64,000 nucleotides of DNA from JANRLJ01 sp033762735 (GCA_033762735.1 JANRLJ010000072.1:11527-75526); one strand, 5' to 3'; shown: positions 51,106-60,740, counted from the stretch's first letter. The notes: generated from the sequence alone by a model not told the origin. Numbers and translations: made by a program.

Positions 51106-52731
51106 CTAATCAAACAGCCGCAGCAGCTTGAGCGCGATTTGCAGATTCAGCCGCGCTGCCGGGTTCGCAAGATCAACGCCGCACACATCCTCAATCCGCG
51201 CCAGCCGATAATTGAGTGTGCTGCGGTGGATGTGCAGCGCTTCCGCCGTCGCTACGCCGTTGCCGCCCAGGTCAAGATACACTTCCAGCGTATTGAACAG
51301 ATCGGCCTGCTGTTCTTCCTGCAAGGCCTTTAGCCCCGTCACATGGGGATTGCCCGCCAGCGCCCCCGCCCCAGCGTGATACAGCGTGTGCAGATAGCCG
51401 AGATCGTCAAAGCGCAGGATTTTGTGCGTCTGGTTCAGCCTGCGCCCGATGAGCACGGCCTCGCGGCACTGGTCATAGGCGGCGGGCACACCATTTGCGC
51501 CGCGCCCGATGCCGCTCATTCCCACGCGCAGCCCGGCGCTGCCCTCATACTGCGCCGATTCGCTCAGAATCCCTTCGGCCACCGACTGCGAGGGGGACGG
51601 TTCAGCCGTGTTGTCCTGCACCATGACCACGATCTGCCCGGCGAACTGCCCGGCAATCGCGCTGAAATGGGTCGCGATCAGGCGGTTAAAGCGCTGGCTC
51701 AGCCCGACCAGACGGCGCGGCCCACTCTCCGGCCAATCCACCAGCAGCAGGCGAAACGGCTGGCGGATGTCGATCCCGTAGCGCAAAGCCTGATCGGTCA
51801 GCAGGTCCTCGCGCCCGGCCTCGCCCTGGATCAAGCGCGTGAGCAGGCTCCCCCGCAGCGACGCCTCCGCGTTCTGCACCGATTCCTGATACAGCATCAT
51901 CAGCGCGGCGATGGTCGCGCCGCTTTCGATGGCGAGGCGGTCGAGGTCGTTCAGCGGGCGGTCGTCGGCGATAATCCACACATAGCCATAAATCTCGCCA
52001 TGCACCACGATGGGCGCGAGGATGCGCTCCATCTCCAGCCCCACATGCGGCATCTGCGGGATAAACACGGGGCGGCGTGTGCGGCGGATTTCCGGCAGCA
52101 CGTCGGCTTCCAGCGCACGGACGAGGCGCGGATCGGTGCGACCTTCTTCCTGCGTGTAGCGGCGGGCTTCATCGACGGGCGCGATGTTCACGCTGGCAAG
52201 GGCTTCAAACTGGTCGGTTTCGATGCTCACGGATTGATTCACCAACCCGGCTAAGGTGCTGGCAAGCTGGGGGATGTCCCCGCCTTCGAGGACGAGGCGC
52301 GTCAGGGTTTGATGAATCGTGAAGGCGCGGGTGACGAGCGCCATATTTTCCTGCGCGATACGCTCGTTGGCGGCGCGGGCAATATCGACAAAGCGCACTT
52401 CATAGGGCACTTCCAGCAGCGGGAAGTTGTGTGCTTCCGCCACTTCGATCATGCGCGGTGGGATGTGGTCGATCATCCGCCCGACCGACACCCCCAGCGC
52501 GGCCACCTCCTTGCGCAGCAGCGCCAGCACATACTCGACCTGCGCGGCAGGGTCATCCGGCAGATTATTGGGCGTGGTCAGCGCCAGTTCGCCGCCGTTG
52601 AGCCAGTTGGCCGCATCCGGCACACCGACGTTGTGCACCCAGGCAATCGTGCGGTGCAGCCCGCCCGCCCCGGCGACCAGGCGAGAACTTTCCAGAATCG
52701 GCAGTTGAAGTACATCAGCAACGGTCAGCAT
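51106..52731 (-). CDS. PucR family transcriptional regulator
   Basis: A 541-residue PucR-type regulator. The N-terminal PucR domain (MLTVADVLQLPILESSRLVAG, VGVPDAANWLNGGELALTT) is followed by a GGDEF-like middle and the C-terminal HTH_30 (GVATAEALHIHRSTLNYRLARIEDVCGVDL). PucR proteins respond to purine-type or other small ligands. It is divergent from the dehydrogenase at 52885, which is a probable target. Confidence 0.92.
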   Translation of the reverse strand: MLTVADVLQLPILESSRLVAGAGGLHRTIAWVHNVGVPDAANWLNGGELALTTPNNLPDDPAAQVEYVLALLRKEVAALGVSVGRMIDHIPPRMIEVAEAHNFPLLEVPYEVRFVDIARAANERIAQENMALVTRAFTIHQTLTRLVLEGGDIPQLASTLAGLVNQSVSIETDQFEALASVNIAPVDEARRYTQEEGRTDPRLVRALEADVLPEIRRTRRPVFIPQMPHVGLEMERILAPIVVHGEIYGYVWIIADDRPLNDLDRLAIESGATIAALMMLYQESVQNAEASLRGSLLTRLIQGEAGREDLLTDQALRYGIDIRQPFRLLLVDWPESGPRRLVGLSQRFNRLIATHFSAIAGQFAGQIVVMVQDNTAEPSPSQSVAEGILSESAQYEGSAGLRVGMSGIGRGANGVPAAYDQCREAVLIGRRLNQTHKILRFDDLGYLHTLYHAGAGALAGNPHVTGLKALQEEQQADLFNTLEVYLDLGGNGVATAEALHIHRSTLNYRLARIEDVCGVDLANPAARLNLQIALKLLRLFD

Positions 52732-52884
52732 GAGAATAGGCCCCGTCGGGCGGTGGGTGAATAAAATCCAGTATGCAGGTTATTATAATCCAGCAAGCGC
52801 GAGAAGGTCGGCAAGCCTGTTTTTGTTCTTCTGCCCGACTTTACGCTACCCGGACGGATGCACAAACAATTCAAAGGGGATTCC

Positions 52885-53877
52885 ATGCAAACAAAAGCAA
52901 TTTTCTTCACAGGGGTGAATCAGGTTGCCGTTGAAGCGGTCGAGATTCCCGAACCCGGCGCGGGCGAGGTGCTGGTGGAAACCGCCTTTAGCTGCATCAG
53001 TCCCGGCACGGAACTGCGCTGCCTGGCCGGGAAGCAGCCCAACGCTGAACCCTGGCCATTTGTCCCCGGCTATGCGCTGACCGGGCGCGTGATCCAGACT
53101 GGCGCGGGCGTGACACTGCCTATTGGTACGCCTGTTTTCTGCACTGGCACCAAACGCGCCAGCAAAGCGCTGATGTGGGGGGGGCATGTCGGCCATGCAG
53201 TGCAGCCAGCCGAGGCCGTATTTCCGATTCCCGAAGGCCTCACGCTGCATGACGCGGCGCTGGCAAAACTGGCCGCCATCGCGTATCACGGGCTGCGGCT
53301 CAGCCGTCCCCAGCCGCATGAAAATGTCGCCGTCGTCGGATTAGGTGTGCTGGGTCAGCTTTCCGCCCGGCTGCACGGTCTGACCGGGGCGAACGTGGTC
53401 GGCGCAGATTTAAGCCAGAAGCGCGTGGCAAAGGCACACCAGGGACGGGTGGAGGCGGTACAGATCAACAGCACCCTGGTGGAAGCGTTCGCGGGCAGGC
53501 TTCCCGGCGGCGCGGATGTGATTGTGGACGCGACCGGCGCGGCGGGGGTGATCGGGCAGGCGATTGCGCTGGTACGCGATATTCCCTGGGATGATCACCT
53601 GAACGCGGGTGCGCGCTATGTGGTTCAGGGGAGCTATCCCGACACATTCACCATCCCCTATCAGGACGCCTTCATGAAGGAATGCTCGTTCCTGATCCCA
53701 CGCGATACCCAACCGCGTGACCTTCGTGCCGTGCTTGATCTGATGGCACAGGGCAAACTCCCGGTGCGCGACCTGATCGGCGTGATCCGTCCGCCAGAGG
53801 CCGCGCCCGACATCTATGCCAGCCTGCGCCAGCCGGATACACCACTGCTGACCGCGCTGTTCCAGTGGTCGCCGTAG
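52885..53877 (+). CDS. medium-chain Zn-type dehydrogenase-like protein
   Basis: A 330-residue MDR superfamily protein. VLVETAFSCISPGTELRCLAG and FVPGYALTGRV form the GroES-like part. VAVVGLGVLGQLSARLHGLTGANVVGADLS is the Rossmann NAD(P)-binding motif, and DVIVDATGAAG follows. The Cys/His catalytic-zinc set of alcohol dehydrogenases is not evident, and the ISPGTE start resembles BchC-like and threonine-dehydrogenase-related members. ATG 52885 with AAGGGGA is chosen over ATG 52858. Substrate unknown; perhaps controlled by PucR. Confidence 0.85.
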   Translation: MQTKAIFFTGVNQVAVEAVEIPEPGAGEVLVETAFSCISPGTELRCLAGKQPNAEPWPFVPGYALTGRVIQTGAGVTLPIGTPVFCTGTKRASKALMWGGHVGHAVQPAEAVFPIPEGLTLHDAALAKLAAIAYHGLRLSRPQPHENVAVVGLGVLGQLSARLHGLTGANVVGADLSQKRVAKAHQGRVEAVQINSTLVEAFAGRLPGGADVIVDATGAAGVIGQAIALVRDIPWDDHLNAGARYVVQGSYPDTFTIPYQDAFMKECSFLIPRDTQPRDLRAVLDLMAQGKLPVRDLIGVIRPPEAAPDIYASLRQPDTPLLTALFQWSP

Positions 53878-53905
53878 CAGACGATGCCGTAACAGACAGT
53901 TACAG

Positions 53906-54517
53906 TTACAGCGTCGTATCGGGTGCGCCCGCAAACAGATCACCCAGGGGGAATGACAGCGAAGGCAGACAGTCAAACGTGACGCGGTCGCCTTCGCTGT
54001 AAACCGTCGGCGGATGATACTGCCCCGGCTGATGCAGGCGGTGGTGCGTCAGGGTGCGGCTGCGCGGATCGACCAGCCCGTATTCCGGCACACCTGCCAT
54101 CGCATAGGCTTTCAGCTTATCCTCACGGTCATAGACTTCGCTTCCCGGCGAAATCACTTCCACGATCAGATCGGGCACCCCATAGATGCGACGGTCGCGG
54201 ATAATGCCACGATGCTCCATCAGGACGATCAGGTAATCCGGTTGTACAGGTTCCGCGCCCGGCATAAAGACACCAATGGGTGCGCCAATCCCGAAGGCCA
54301 GCTGCTGTGCCTGCGCTGGAATACCGACCAATTCATGCAGCTTGAAGATAATCCACTGGTGAAAGAAGCTGGGCGCGGTAGACATATACAGCACTCCATC
54401 GATGATTTCGTAGCGATTGCCGTCGTCGGGCAGTGTCTCCCAGTCCGCCGCCGTCCACTGTCCCTGCGGCGGCCCCATGACCCTGGGCGCATCGGTGAGA
54501 ATAACAGGGGTAAGCAT
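53906..54517 (-). CDS. Uma2 family protein, tandem copy A
   Basis: A 203-residue Uma2/DUF820 protein. RYEIIDGVLYMSTAPS, the Asp in QPDYLIV, GVPDLIVEVISPGSEVYDREDKLKAYAMAGVPEYGLVDPRSRTLTHH carry the PD-(D/E)XK-like core (Asp...Glu-x-Ile is the weak form). Copy B directly upstream (ends 54530) has the same length. The two are near-identical except for residues ~57-105. Confidence 0.85.
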   Translation of the reverse strand: MLTPVILTDAPRVMGPPQGQWTAADWETLPDDGNRYEIIDGVLYMSTAPSFFHQWIIFKLHELVGIPAQAQQLAFGIGAPIGVFMPGAEPVQPDYLIVLMEHRGIIRDRRIYGVPDLIVEVISPGSEVYDREDKLKAYAMAGVPEYGLVDPRSRTLTHHRLHQPGQYHPPTVYSEGDRVTFDCLPSLSFPLGDLFAGAPDTTL

Positions 54518-54529
54518 TGCATCGATCTC

Positions 54530-55141
54530 CTATAGCGTCGTATCGGGTGCGCCCGCGAACAGATCCGCCTGGGCGAACGACAGCGCAGGCAGACACGCAA
54601 ACGTGACGCGGTCGCCTTCGCTGTAAACCGTCGGCGGATGATACTGCCCCGGCTGATGCAGGCGGTGGTGCGTCAGGGTGCGGCTGCGTGGATCGACCAG
54701 CCCGTATTCCGGCACACCTGCCATCGCATAGGCTTTCAGCTTATCCTCGCGGTCATAGACTTCGCTTCCCGGCGAGATCACTTCCACGATCAGATCGGGC
54801 ACACCATAGATGCGACGGTCGCGGATGATGTCTCGATTTTCCATTCGCACAAAAACAAAATCCGGCTGGACAGGCTGCGCACCGGGCATAAACAGCCCAA
54901 CAGGCGCGACGGCTGCGAAGCCCAGCCCCTGCTGCTCAGCAGGAAAGCCGACATGATGATCGAGCCGTCGGATTATCCACTGGTGGAAGAAGCTGGGCGC
55001 GGTAGACATATACAGCACTCCATCAATGATTTCGTAGCGATTGCCGTCGTCGGGCAGTGTCTCCCAGTCTGCCGCCGTCCACTGTCCCTGCGGCGGTCCC
55101 ATCACCCTGGGCGCATCGGTGAGAATCACATAGGTGAGCAT
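54530..55141 (-). CDS. Uma2 family protein, tandem copy B
   Basis: A 203-residue paralogue of copy A, 12 bp apart. ATG 55141 (MLTYVILTDAPRVMG) matches copy A; the open frame up to 55462 lacks family similarity. Residues 1-55 and 106-203 are almost the same as copy A, while the middle (RRLDHHVGFPAEQQGLGF against FKLHELVGIPAQAQQLAF) has diverged. The gap 55142-55369 holds one GTACGGGCG palindrome (55285-55310). Confidence 0.85.
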   Translation of the reverse strand: MLTYVILTDAPRVMGPPQGQWTAADWETLPDDGNRYEIIDGVLYMSTAPSFFHQWIIRRLDHHVGFPAEQQGLGFAAVAPVGLFMPGAQPVQPDFVFVRMENRDIIRDRRIYGVPDLIVEVISPGSEVYDREDKLKAYAMAGVPEYGLVDPRSRTLTHHRLHQPGQYHPPTVYSEGDRVTFACLPALSFAQADLFAGAPDTTL

Positions 55142-55369
55142 AGTCAGACCCCTCAAAACAATTTCTGAGTCCATCCTACCCTGTTTTTTGTCCCTGCTGC
55201 AATGGATGCCGGTGGCACTAGGCTTGTCAGCCATTTGCGCCGATGCTAGAAAATGGATCTGTTGGGATTGGAATGATTGCTTGTACGGGCGACGCGCACG
55301 CCGCCCCTGCGACCCATTTGTTGTGATAGACCTGTCAGACCATCTCACCCGGCATAGAGGAGCATCTGC

Positions 55370-56014
55370 ATGTACATTCCCCGGCACTTCAGCGAAGACG
55401 ACCTCGATACCCTGCAAACGCTGATGGAACAGCACAATTTCGCCGCGCTGGTCACGCAGCATGAAGGTCAGCTATTCGCCTCGCACCTGCCGTTTATGCT
55501 TGACCGTCAGCGCGGCGCTTATGGGACGCTGATCGCGCATGTAGCGAAGGCCAACCCACAGTGGCAAAGCCTGGAAGGACAGGAAGCGCTCGTCATCTTT
55601 CAGGGGCCGCACGCTTATGTCTCACCGTCGTGGTATGAGGCCGCGCCCGCCAACGTGCCGACCTGGAATTACGCGGTCGCCCACGCCTACGGGATGCCGC
55701 GCATTGTCGAGTCCTACGACGAGATGCGGGCGATGCTGGAACGGCTGGTGCGCGAACACGAAACCCCGTTTGAGCATCCCTGGCCGCTGGACTGGACGGA
55801 AACGCAGGATCGCATGATGGGTGGGACGGTCGGGCTGGAGATCGAGATCACACGGCTGGAAGGCAAGTTCAAGCTGAGCCAGAACCGCAAGCCGGAAGAT
55901 CACGCCCGTGTGATGGAAGGCCTCGCCATGCGGGAAAACACGCTCGATCAGGCGACGGCGGCGCTCATGCAGGAACAAAAAGCGCGCGCAGAAGCGCCAG
56001 AGCAGGGAACATAA
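55370..56014 (+). CDS. PaiB-like FMN-binding protein
   Basis: A 214-residue PaiB/FMN-binding negative regulator family protein: MYIPRHFSEDDLDTLQTLM, ALVTQHEGQLFASHLPF, GPHAYVSPSWYEA, VPTWNYAVAHAYG and LEGKFKLSQNRKPEDHARV. In Bacillus PaiB represses sporulation and protease genes; here only the FMN-binding split-barrel is supported. Stand-alone gene. Confidence 0.93.
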   Translation: MYIPRHFSEDDLDTLQTLMEQHNFAALVTQHEGQLFASHLPFMLDRQRGAYGTLIAHVAKANPQWQSLEGQEALVIFQGPHAYVSPSWYEAAPANVPTWNYAVAHAYGMPRIVESYDEMRAMLERLVREHETPFEHPWPLDWTETQDRMMGGTVGLEIEITRLEGKFKLSQNRKPEDHARVMEGLAMRENTLDQATAALMQEQKARAEAPEQGT

Positions 56015-56053
56015 TAGGAGGGTAACGTGAGTTTTGTTTAACGCCGCTTTTTG

Positions 56054-56124
56054 TCCTCACCCCCGCCTCGCTGCGCTCGACTCCCCCTCTCCAATGCTTT
56101 GGAGAGGGGTTGGGGGTGAGGATT
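56054..56124. repeat. hairpin repeat, CCTCACCCC family
   Basis: TCCTCACCCCCGCCTC...CCCCCTCTCCAATGCTTTGGAGAGGGG...GGGGTGAGG, a close match to 39058-39125. A GTAGGGACACGGCACACC unit follows (56161-56178). Confidence 0.85.
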
Positions 56125-56200
56125 TTGAGGCGAAACAACGTATGCAGACCTGACGCGGGTTGTAGGGACACGGCACACCATCTCCAAACCTACTCTACAT

Positions 56201-56740
56201 CTACATCGCGCTGCCCAGCACACGCCACTCGCCGGGAATATCAATCCACCAGCGCTGGGTCGGTACGTCGCGCCCATCCAGCAGGCGCTCATCCTCGAAC
56301 TGCCCGCCGTTGGATTGGATAATGCGGCGTGAGGCTTCGTTGGTGGAATCACAGGTAAGCATTACGCGGCTCAGGCCGAGGGTGCGGGCTTCTTCCAGCG
56401 CAAGTTTCAGCATCAGCGTCCCATAGCCGCGCTGGCGCTGCGACGGGCGCACATCATAGCCGATGTGACCGCCGAACGCCCGCAGCATGTCGTTGAGGTC
56501 GTGCCGAATGGAGACGCGCCCCAGGAATTCGTCACCCTCCACCAGCCAGAGAATGCTCTCCCTGACCTTCCCCGGCGCGGCCTGGGTCACGCGGCTGAGG
56601 CGGTCGGCCACAAACGCATCAAAATGCTGTTCCAGCCAGGGGATGTCCAGTTCGGTGTAGCGGCCTTCGGCATGATATTCCCGGACAGCGTCGATGAAGC
56701 TGCGCTGATAACGGCTCGAAGGCAGGACAAGCTGTGGCAT
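56201..56740 (-). CDS. GNAT family N-acetyltransferase
   Basis: A 179-residue GNAT. GHIGYDVRPSQRQRGYGTLMLKLALEEARTLGLSRVMLTCDSTNEASRRIIQSNGGQFED contains the Q/R-x-x-G-x-G/A acetyl-CoA motif and the Asn of the catalytic region. AGGAG lies 11 nt before ATG 56740; an ATG at 56749 is nearly as good. Substrate unknown. Confidence 0.9.
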   Translation of the reverse strand: MPQLVLPSSRYQRSFIDAVREYHAEGRYTELDIPWLEQHFDAFVADRLSRVTQAAPGKVRESILWLVEGDEFLGRVSIRHDLNDMLRAFGGHIGYDVRPSQRQRGYGTLMLKLALEEARTLGLSRVMLTCDSTNEASRRIIQSNGGQFEDERLLDGRDVPTQRWWIDIPGEWRVLGSAM

Positions 56741-56867
56741 TGAGATCATCACTCCTGCTCACAAAGGGTCACTGTGGTTCAGTGTACAGCAGGATGATGA
56801 AAAGGGCAATCGGGGAGGGCGAACAATCTACGATCAACCCGTAGGGCGGGTTTGAAACCCGCCCCTA

Positions 56868-56905
56868 CTCATTGCTCGTTGCTCATTACTCATTACTTAC
56901 TGCGG
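56868..56905. repeat. heptamer repeat overlapping a gene end
   Basis: Minus-strand GTAATGA GTAATGA GCAACGA GCAATGA units. The first bases include the stop of the LLM oxidoreductase (56897-56899). The 56753-56867 gap has a GTAGGGCGGGTTTGAAACCCGCCC palindrome (56841-56864). Confidence 0.8.
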
Positions 56906-58003
56906 CACAGCCACGCGGCGGGCGATTTCCTCACGGACGACGGGCGCGACCTTCGTGCCGAGCAGTTCAATGGCGTGCATGACCTTTGCGTGATCGATGG
57001 AACCGACGGTCATTTGCAGCAGAAAGCGCTGATGCCCGAAGATTTCGTGCTGGAACAGCAGCTTTTCGATCACATCATCCGGGCTGCCGACGAAGTTCGA
57101 CCCACGCAGGGACGCCGCCGCTTCGTACTGGTCAAGGCGCATCGGTGCCCAGCCGCGTTCGCGCCCGATCTTGTTCATCACCACCTGCACCGCAGGCCAC
57201 GACTCATCAATGGCCTGCCGACGGGAGTCCGCGATGAAGCCATGCGAGTTGATGCTCAGCGGCAGCGTGGCGAGGTCATAGCCGCTTTCCTGCGCCACCT
57301 GACGGTACAGGTTCAGGTACGGCGCGAAGCGTTCGGGCATACCACCGATAATGGCGAGGGCCATCGGCAGCCCCTTGCTGGCCGCCCGCACGACCGATTC
57401 TGGTGTGCCGCCTACGCCGATCCAGATCGGCAGAGGATTCTGCACCGGGCGGGGATATACACCCAGGTTGTTCAGCGCCGCGCGGTGCTTCCCGCTCCAG
57501 CTAATGCGTTCGCCGCTGGCGGCACCTTCGCGCAGCTTGAGCAGCAGGTCGAGCTTCTCGCTGAACAGCGCGTCATAGTCGTTCAGGTTATAGCCGAACA
57601 GCGGGAACGATTCGATGAACGAGCCGCGCCCGGCAATGATTTCCGCACGGCCATTCGATACCAGATCGAGGCTGGCGAAGCGCTGGAACACGCGCACCGG
57701 ATCGTCCGAACTCAGGACGGTCACGGCGCTGGTCAGGCGGATATTTTTCGTGCGGGCGGCGGCAGCAGCCAGAATCACTTCCGGCGCGGACGAGACATAT
57801 TCCTCGCGGTGGTGTTCGCCCAGCCCATACACATCCAGCCCGACCTGATCGGCCAGTTCGATTTCTTCCAGCAGATTGCGGGTGCGCTCCGCCGGGCTGA
57901 GCTTGTGGCCGGTGCGCGGGTCGGCGGTCAGTTCAGCAAATGAATACAGGCCGATCTCGAACGGCTTCGGCGCTGTGTTGAGTGTTTCCTCGTGAGTCGT
58001 CAT
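56897..58003 (-). CDS. LLM class flavin-dependent oxidoreductase
   Basis: A 368-residue luciferase-like monooxygenase-fold protein. GLDVYGLGEHHREEYVSSAPEVILAAAAARTKNIRLTSAVTVLSSDDPVRVFQRFASLDLVSNGRAEIIAGRGSF shows the family's FMN/F420-site residues. PLPIWIGVGGTPESVVRAASKGLPMALAIIGG follows. Substrate unknown. Confidence 0.9.
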   Translation of the reverse strand: MTTHEETLNTAPKPFEIGLYSFAELTADPRTGHKLSPAERTRNLLEEIELADQVGLDVYGLGEHHREEYVSSAPEVILAAAAARTKNIRLTSAVTVLSSDDPVRVFQRFASLDLVSNGRAEIIAGRGSFIESFPLFGYNLNDYDALFSEKLDLLLKLREGAASGERISWSGKHRAALNNLGVYPRPVQNPLPIWIGVGGTPESVVRAASKGLPMALAIIGGMPERFAPYLNLYRQVAQESGYDLATLPLSINSHGFIADSRRQAIDESWPAVQVVMNKIGRERGWAPMRLDQYEAAASLRGSNFVGSPDDVIEKLLFQHEIFGHQRFLLQMTVGSIDHAKVMHAIELLGTKVAPVVREEIARRVAVPQ

Positions 58004-58184
58004 CTTCCTTAAGTTCCTCTCTCCATTCCGTCCGCTTCCATCACATACAGCGGATTCTTTCCTGCACAGATGTTTTACTGACGCGGGGAGGGGGGGCTGA
58101 ATTACGAGGTTGGAGATTTTCGATCAGACGCGATTTTGGTTATGATAGCGTGACCGTATCCACCCTGTCTGTAAGGATCATCGC

Positions 58185-59048
58185 ATGAGCACCTGGCAAC
58201 CCTACCACGCGGAGCAACACACCGTCGTTGGCGATCTGCGCATCTGGCACGATTTCCACAGTCCACAGTTGGACAATCGGCGCGACGTGCTGGTGTGGCT
58301 GCCGCCGGAGTATGTAGACAGCAGCCGCCGCTACCCGGTGCTGTACATGCACGATGCGCAGAATTTGTTCGACCGCACCGGCAGCTATTCGGGCGAGTGG
58401 GAAGTGGACGAGACGCTGACGGCGCTGGCGCAGGAAGGGCTGGATGCAATTGTCGTCGGGCTGCCCAATATGCGCGAGATGCGCGGGGTGGAATACTGCC
58501 CCTATCCGTTTCGCACCTATGAGGGCGCACAGGCCGAAGGGCGCGGCGATGATTACATCCGCTTTATCATCGAGACGGTCAAGCCGCAGATTGACCGGGA
58601 TTTCCGCACCCTGCCAGAAGCGGAGACGACCGGAATCGCCGGATCGTCGATGGGCGGCCTCATCAGCCTGTACGGATTTCTGGCCTACCCGGAGGTGTTC
58701 GGCCTGTGCGGGTCGTTCAGCCCGGCGTACTGGTTCGGCGAGAACGGCCTGCTGGCGACGGTTCAGCAGCGCTCGACCGGGCATGGACGAGTGTATCTGG
58801 ATGTGGGCACGAAAGAGGGCGAAACGCTGCACGGCTGGCTGAATATCTTCGGCGAGGAAGCGGACAACACCTACCGCGACGGCGTGCGCGATCTGCGTGA
58901 TGCACTGCTGAGCCGGGGCTATACGCTCGAACAGAACCTGATGTACGTCGAGGACGAAGGGGCACCGCACCGTGAATCGGCCTGGGCGGCGCGTCTGCCT
59001 GCTGCCCTGCGCTTCCTGCTGGCGCAAACGCGGGAGACAACCGCATAA
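58185..59048 (+). CDS. esterase family (EsteraseD-type) protein
   Basis: A 287-residue alpha/beta hydrolase of the PF00756 family. RDVLVWLPPEYVDSSRRYPVLYMHDAQNLFD, TTGIAGSSMGGLISLYGFLAYPEVFG (nucleophile Ser in GSSMGG), VYLDVGTKEGET and PHRESAWAARLPAALRFLL (His) are visible. There is no signal peptide. Such proteins include enterochelin-esterase-like and S-formylglutathione-hydrolase-like enzymes; substrate unknown. Confidence 0.88.
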   Translation: MSTWQPYHAEQHTVVGDLRIWHDFHSPQLDNRRDVLVWLPPEYVDSSRRYPVLYMHDAQNLFDRTGSYSGEWEVDETLTALAQEGLDAIVVGLPNMREMRGVEYCPYPFRTYEGAQAEGRGDDYIRFIIETVKPQIDRDFRTLPEAETTGIAGSSMGGLISLYGFLAYPEVFGLCGSFSPAYWFGENGLLATVQQRSTGHGRVYLDVGTKEGETLHGWLNIFGEEADNTYRDGVRDLRDALLSRGYTLEQNLMYVEDEGAPHRESAWAARLPAALRFLLAQTRETTA

Positions 59049-59387
59049 ACGATTGCGTTTTATTCTTGAACCGGGCAGGCTTGCATTGGTACGGGCGCAG
59101 CGCGCTGCGCCCCTACAGGTAGGTTGGGAGGACATGCAGCCAGATGGCCTTAGTACTTTCCTACAACGAAATACGGCGGCTTCTGTAGGGGCGAACTAAG
59201 GTCGCCGCTGGTCTTGTTGGTGATTTGAGTGATGTTTGCGACCGCATGTTCGCCCGCTTATTCACCCTGAAATCCTTAACTTGGTGTGCATGGTGCGCAC
59301 ACAGATGTGACCCACGAAAAACAGTAGATCGTTTTCACCCTCTGGATTTCCCCGCCAAACGCGCTGTGTCCTCTGTCCCCTCTGTGG
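59049..59387. repeat. repeat-filled intergenic region
   Basis: No gene is seen. The interval has the ~37-bp TTGGTACGGGCGCAGCGCG palindrome (59087-59123) shared with the MITE-like element at 29320, a TGTAGGGGCG unit (59182-59205), and a degenerate ACAGAGG-type repeat (GTGTCCTCTGTCCCCTCTG, 59367-59385) just before the next gene's end. Confidence 0.7.
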
Positions 59388-60653
59388 TTAAACACCCAAA
59401 ACATAGCGATCCAGAAAGGCGTTGCGGAACTTACCTGCTGGATCGACCTGCTGCGCCAGCCGACGGAACGCGGGCAGTTTTTCATAACGCGACTGGACGA
59501 TCTCCGGCGCGAGCGTGAACAGCTTGCCCCAGTGCGGGCGTGCGCCGAGCGGCTCTAGCTGACTCTCGATCAGCGGAAGGATATGCCTAACACCCCAGTG
59601 CTGCTTCCAGGTGAAGTGAATCCCGACGCAGGCCTGCCCATAGCACGGACTCATCCACAGATCGTCAGCGGCAATCGTGCGCACTTCGGAGATGAACAGG
59701 TACGGCGTGATGATCTCGCGCAGCGCATGAATCCGCCCCAGCGCTTCCACCGCATTCGGGCGCGGGATGAAATACTCGCTCTGGAGTTCCTCGCCGAAGC
59801 TGGGGGTGAAGTTCAGCCGGAAGTGTGGCAGTCGTTCGTTCCATGCGCCGGGGATGCCCAACTGCGGCGTACAGCGCTCCACCGGAGCATCGGCAATCGG
59901 GGAAACAGGCACGGTCGCCCGCGCTGCGCCGTAGAAGGTGTCCCTTCCCCAGTAGGCCGAACCGTCGCTGCGGCGGCTTTTGAGCCAGACCTGCTCGACA
60001 AAATCATGCTGCCAGGTGGTGAACAGGCTGACGCTGTAGGCGGCGGAAAAAATGTCCTCGAAATGCGACTCGATCTGGGCCAGCGGCAGCCGCAGATACA
60101 CATCCTGCCGCATCTCGTAGCGCGGCAGCAGATCAAGCGTGACCTTCGTCACCACGCCCAGCGCACCCAGATGCACCACCCTGCCGGGGAAATCCGCGTC
60201 CTGCCTGGTCACGGTCAGCAGGTCGCCCTCGGCGGTGACGATTTCCATGCCAGCCACCGCCGTCGCCAGATTGCCGTTTGCGTCGCCGGAGCCGTGTGTG
60301 GCGGTCGCGCAGGAGCCTGCCACCGAAATATGCGGCAGCGAGGCCATATTGTGCAGCGCGAAGCCTTCATGATCGAGAATCGCGCACAGGTCGCCATAAC
60401 GCATCCCGGCCTCGACAGTGACGGTGCGGGCTTCGCGGTCGAGCGCCACCAACTGATTCAGGTTCGCCAGCGAGAGATGGTCGTGTTCGGTGTCGGCAAT
60501 TGCGTTAAAGGAATGGCGCGTTCCGAGCGCTTTGACCTTGCCGCTGCGCCGCACAGTGTCCTGAACCTGCTCGACCGTGTGCGGCCCATGCAGACGCGCA
60601 GCCTGATAGGTGTGGTTCCCCGCCCAGTTTTTGTATTGGGTTGTGGTGGTCAT
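59388..60653 (-). CDS. alditol/lactone oxidase-like FAD enzyme
   Basis: A 421-residue VAO/PCMH-fold oxidase. VKALGTRHSFNAIADT has the His that covalently binds FAD in alditol oxidases. SVAGSCATATHGSGDANGNLA binds FAD pyrophosphate. The C-terminal ALO domain ends HWGKLFTLAPEIVQSRYEKLPAFRRLAQQVDPAGKFRNAFLDRYV. It resembles AldO/xylitol oxidase and gulonolactone oxidase, which oxidise sugars or sugar alcohols with O2. ATG 60653 is chosen; the frame to 60707 lacks a ribosome site. Confidence 0.88.
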   Translation of the reverse strand: MTTTTQYKNWAGNHTYQAARLHGPHTVEQVQDTVRRSGKVKALGTRHSFNAIADTEHDHLSLANLNQLVALDREARTVTVEAGMRYGDLCAILDHEGFALHNMASLPHISVAGSCATATHGSGDANGNLATAVAGMEIVTAEGDLLTVTRQDADFPGRVVHLGALGVVTKVTLDLLPRYEMRQDVYLRLPLAQIESHFEDIFSAAYSVSLFTTWQHDFVEQVWLKSRRSDGSAYWGRDTFYGAARATVPVSPIADAPVERCTPQLGIPGAWNERLPHFRLNFTPSFGEELQSEYFIPRPNAVEALGRIHALREIITPYLFISEVRTIAADDLWMSPCYGQACVGIHFTWKQHWGVRHILPLIESQLEPLGARPHWGKLFTLAPEIVQSRYEKLPAFRRLAQQVDPAGKFRNAFLDRYVLGV

Positions 60654-60740
60654 GGATGCTGCCTCGTGTTCTGTGTAAATAATGAAAAGGAATTTCCGTA
60701 GGGGCAACCCGCCGGGTCGCCCCTACAAAAACATAACGGT

